From positions 8,990,001 through 9,054,000 of the forward strand of contig JAPFFF010000002.1 of the NCBI GenBank assembly GCA_039105265.1: a stretch of 64,000 bases of DNA, given 5' to 3'. Origin of the DNA: Tritrichomonas musculus (lineage: Eukaryota > Parabasalia > Tritrichomonadida > Tritrichomonadidae). The translations under genes were made by a program, and so were the position numbers. The first letter of the stretch is position 1, and each line of letters begins with the position of its first letter. Below, in pieces: positions 61,361 to 64,000 of this stretch. The notes beneath the pieces were generated by a model, which worked only from the letters and a program-made list of their open reading frames with translations, was not told where the DNA came from and did no database searches.

Positions 61361-63079
61361 TGTTTTTAATATGGTAACGGTATTTAAAGTGGTAACGCTT
61401 TTTTTTAGAAAAAAAAAATTTAAAAATACAAAATTTAATTTTTTTCAACATAAAACAGAGTTTATTTAAATTAAATTATATAATAATATTTACCATCATT
61501 TATATGATATTAATCACAAGGTTGTGCATCTATCTGTCTCAAATCACCAAAGTTTTTCGTCAACCAATTAAAAAAGTTAAAATCAAATTACTTCATTACC
61601 TTTTTAAAATTTTGGATATTTTCTTATATAATTAGTTTAGTATCTATTTATCATTCACAATTTTTTCATCATTTAATTATAAATGATAAATACTTTCTTT
61701 TGAAAAATAAAAATTATTTAAAAAATGTAACCATTTTCATAAGTGTTTATACAAAATAAAAAATACTTCTGAGTGCTTTTGATTATTTCCTTAAATCCTT
61801 TTTATATTTGATTGTATATTAGAAGATTATGATTATAATACTATACTATTTATTATTAACTCAAGCATAATGCTTTTTATAGTTAAAATGAATATGCTTT
61901 GAATGGCTCAAAATAAATTGAATTATAACCTAAATTAGAGGATTGATCAATTTATCTTTATTATATAAATATGTAGTTTATTGCACTATATTATTAAAAT
62001 AATAACATAAAAGTAATAATCTAGACTAGAAGTTTCCAATTCTTATAATGATCTCAAAAATAGAAAAATACAATGTTGTAAGCAAAAAAATTTCGTAATT
62101 TTTCTCTTTCTCACCAAAAAGAATCAAAAGGATGTAATATCGAATTTTAGTTCGATATTTTATCAATTCAATGATTTTGATAATAAAAAACGAAGAATTA
62201 TCTAATGATTATAATATGATTATTTTTTCCTTAAAAAGCGAATTTGAAAAAGTATCAATGAAATTTATTAATGAAATAAATATTTATATAAAATGCTGAA
62301 ACATAAGAGATAAAAATTGTCTAAAAAAAACAAAATTTGAATATTTGTTTTGCTGTTCGTTTATAATTTTTGGACGTTTATCAATTGATGAAGATAAACC
62401 ATTATCTTGTGCAAAACATATTATCTTATTGCATTATATCAATATATAAATATGTTTTAATAGTTTTTAACTAATTTTTAATTTGTAATTTTCTGTAATC
62501 TGTTATGTTGTCGGGATAAAGATAGCACAAAATTGAAAGATGATGAAAAAGTTCTCTCAATAAGTCTCAGAATGAAAATCAAATCTGACTTCTAATAAGT
62601 TAAATACATCTTTAAATGCAAATATGTTTTTATAAATATTATTTATAAATAACAACATTTTAAAGATAAATGAATCAATTCTTTATCATGAAAAGTAAAC
62701 GGTCACCAAAAAAATAAAGATATACTCGTTTTTATAGTCAATAATTTTATTTTTACAAATTTAACTAATAATTATTAATATTCCCATAATATATAATATG
62801 TTTATATTCTTAAATAAAATATTACTTTGATGTACATGTTTATAGTCATACTTTAATTTTTTTCATTGATTGACGAAAAACTTTGGTGATTTGAGACAGA
62901 TAGATGCACAACCTTGTGATTAATATCATATAAATGATGGTAAATATTATTATATAATTTAGTTTTTAATTAAACTCTGTTTTATGTTGAAAAAAATTAA
63001 ATTTTGTATTTTTAAATTTTTTTTTCTAAAAAAAAGCGTTACCACTTTAAATACCGTTACCATATTAAAAACACTACTG
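61355..63079. mobile_element. 1.7-kb non-coding DNA transposon with about 210-bp inverted ends, TA duplication
   Basis: The ends begin CAGTAGTGTTTTTAATATGG and are near-perfect inverted copies for about 210 bases (including GTGGTAACGC, CAACATAAAACAGAG and GATGCACAACCTTGTG types). TA lies on both sides (61,353-61,354 and 63,080-63,081). The 1.3-kb interior is A/T-rich and holds no transposase. It interrupts the kinase pseudogene, see the entries on either side. The high identity of the two arms fits a recent insertion. Confidence 0.92.
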
Positions 63080-63081
63080 TA

Positions 63082-63150
63082 ACTAAACCTGAAGAAAGTG
63101 AAGTCAAAAACTTAATTAGGCAACATAAAGAAAAAGTCCGGTTTTATTAA
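63082..63150 (+). pseudogene. Displaced C-terminal tail of the interrupted kinase
   Basis: Directly after the element and its TA copy, 22 sense codons and a TAA continue the kinase frame: TKPEESEVKNLIRQ, then HKEKVRFY and the stop. Without the element the protein reads NNYNLIEL then TKPEESEVK. Its charged, helical look fits the tail after the last kinase helix. Confidence 0.85.
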
Positions 63151-63286
63151 AAATTTTAAACTCAAAAAGTTTTATATATTTTAGTAATTTTCTAATTATT
63201 GTATATTATATAATTTGTGAAGTATTCATGTAAATAATTTATTTACTTGTTGATTTAAATGAATCAAAAATAGTATATTAGCAAAA

Positions 63287-63347
63287 GGGTAGGTGGTGTA
63301 AAGGTAGCATAAATGTCTGTGGTCCGTGTTCGATTCACGGCTTGCCC
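63287..63347 (+). tRNA. tRNA-like gene with a shortened anticodon arm (tRNA-Gly-like)
   Basis: The acceptor GGGTAGG pairs with CTTGCCC (two G-T wobble pairs). The D arm is GTGT-AAAGGTA-GCAT. The T arm is CCGTG-TTCGATT-CACGG, a perfect five-pair stem. Only 12 bases lie between the D arm and T arm where about 21 are needed, so no normal anticodon stem-loop forms. The GGTGGTGTAAAGGTAGCAT start is like eukaryotic tRNA-Gly. A TTTTT terminator follows. Probably a tRNA pseudogene with a deletion of about 10 bases, or a tRNA-derived element. Anticodon undetermined. Confidence 0.6.
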
Positions 63348-63418
63348 ATTTTTTGTTTTATTTTTTCTTTGAAAACCAATTATTCTTTGGAAAACAATCT
63401 TGATCGCATGAAACTAAT

Positions 63419-63500
63419 CATACCTCCATTTGACGGTTTGGAGGAATTTTGAATTGAAAAATCCTCTCAAAAATCCTCCAAACGGTCAAATGGAGGTATG
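63419..63500. repeat. 82-bp hairpin (tiny inverted-repeat element)
   Basis: The arm CATACCTCCATTTGACGGTT plus TGGAGGA recurs inverted (AAACGGTCAAATGGAGGTATG type) with one mismatch, leaving a short loop. It lies 70 bases after the tRNA-like gene. It could be a very small MITE; no target duplication is visible. Confidence 0.8.
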
Positions 63501-64000
63501 CTTACATGAAATATTATTATTTGAATGCTTTCATATTATATTCTACAGTAGTAGAATTAATGTCATTATGATTAATTTTTCATTTTATATTTAATAAATT
63601 TATTAATAAAGGTAACAAATATCATCTATATATATTCACAAATATAAATTATTGCTCAATTTTTTAAAATATCTGTTAGCAGTGGAGATATCACTTTTTG
63701 AAATTGAGAAGGTTTGTTTAATTTTTTTGAAAAAATTAAAAAAAATGGTACGTTTATCTTTTTATATAAAGATCCAAAAAGATCAATTCCGAACTTTAGA
63801 TTATTTAATACCCAAATTGTTATAAATTACATCAAATTCAACCAGATACAACATCTTTTATGCATCGATAATAGATTAAAATTTCTCAAATAATTGATAT
63901 AACTTGGTATATTTTGAATTTCAAGCTATTCATGATTGATATTTGCAAAAAACTATTTTTATAAGTAAATGATATTTAAAGTATAGTATAAAAAAAAAAC
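63501..64000. other. A/T-rich spacer at the right edge
   Basis: About 500 bases with no ORF, RNA gene or matched repeat that I can support. Confidence 0.6.

Noticed and set aside
1-64000. Spliceosomal introns of the trichomonad type
   Set aside because: I looked for the expected 5' GTAYGT-like site paired with ACTAAC near a 3' AG inside or between broken ORFs and found none; the large genes read through without gaps.
1-64000. Retroelements, Polintons or other virus-derived copies
   Set aside because: No reverse transcriptase, integrase, capsid or viral polymerase motif and no long terminal direct repeats were seen; all elements found are non-coding with inverted ends.

Overview
The window is AT-rich eukaryotic nuclear DNA whose gene content points to a parabasalid protist. 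Tritrichomonas (T. foetus-like) is the best guess, made from gene families alone and not from any search. The signs are intronless genes, protein kinases fused to long Sel1 repeat arrays, BspA-like leucine-rich repeats (LRR_5 type), DUF3447-like/ankyrin proteins, BTB-like plus F5/8C (discoidin) proteins, RCC1-like proteins, a two-repeat Myb protein, a HECT ligase, a papain-like protease and an acidic ribosomal P2 protein. Genes lie on both strands with long A/T-rich spacers and no operons.

Layout. 1-6.2 kb: a Myb gene, then transposon relics and two coding scraps. 6.2-10 kb: an aldo/keto reductase and a GH3 beta-glucosidase, both bacterial-looking metabolic enzymes. 10.4-11.5 kb: an RCC1-like gene interrupted by one in-frame TGA. 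12.1-17.9 kb: a 1915-residue kinase-Sel1 protein. 18.2-25 kb: a transposon-rich tract with a nested insertion, an actin fragment, a decayed beta-helix surface-protein gene and a near-perfect foldback element. 25.6-31.4 kb: cysteine protease, a small unknown protein, a membrane protein and an ankyrin protein. 31.5-36.4 kb: two mobile elements, a BspA-like protein with a 31-unit 10-residue repeat, tRNA-Gln and a four-helix membrane protein. 36.9-41.1 kb: a probable PP6 regulatory-subunit (SAPS-like) protein, a short BTB-like/F5/8C protein and a Gly/Pro/Tyr-rich miniprotein. 41.3-48.9 kb: a kinase-Sel1-BspA triple fusion, a HECT ligase with a damaged 5' end, tRNA-Cys and ribosomal P2. 50.3-56.5 kb: a split DUF3447/BspA gene, a BTB-like/F5/8C gene and an intact RCC1-like paralogue. 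56.8-64 kb: a second large kinase-Sel1 gene, a broken kinase gene carrying a 1.7 kb DNA transposon, a shortened tRNA-like gene and a small hairpin element.

The genes suggest signalling and scaffolding (three kinase fusions, ankyrin, LRR, RCC1), protein turnover (HECT, papain-like protease) and sugar breakdown (GH3). The most informative signals are mobile-element insertions whose empty sites can be read. The 61,355-63,079 element interrupts a kinase reading frame that resumes exactly after the target duplication. A 457-bp hAT-like element with a perfect 8-bp duplication lies in what seems to be the decayed 5' end of the HECT gene. Elements with TA duplications and hAT-like elements with 8-bp duplications occur throughout, none encoding a transposase. 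I saw no retroelement, Polinton or CRISPR array. Functions are assigned by motif recognition only; no database search was run.
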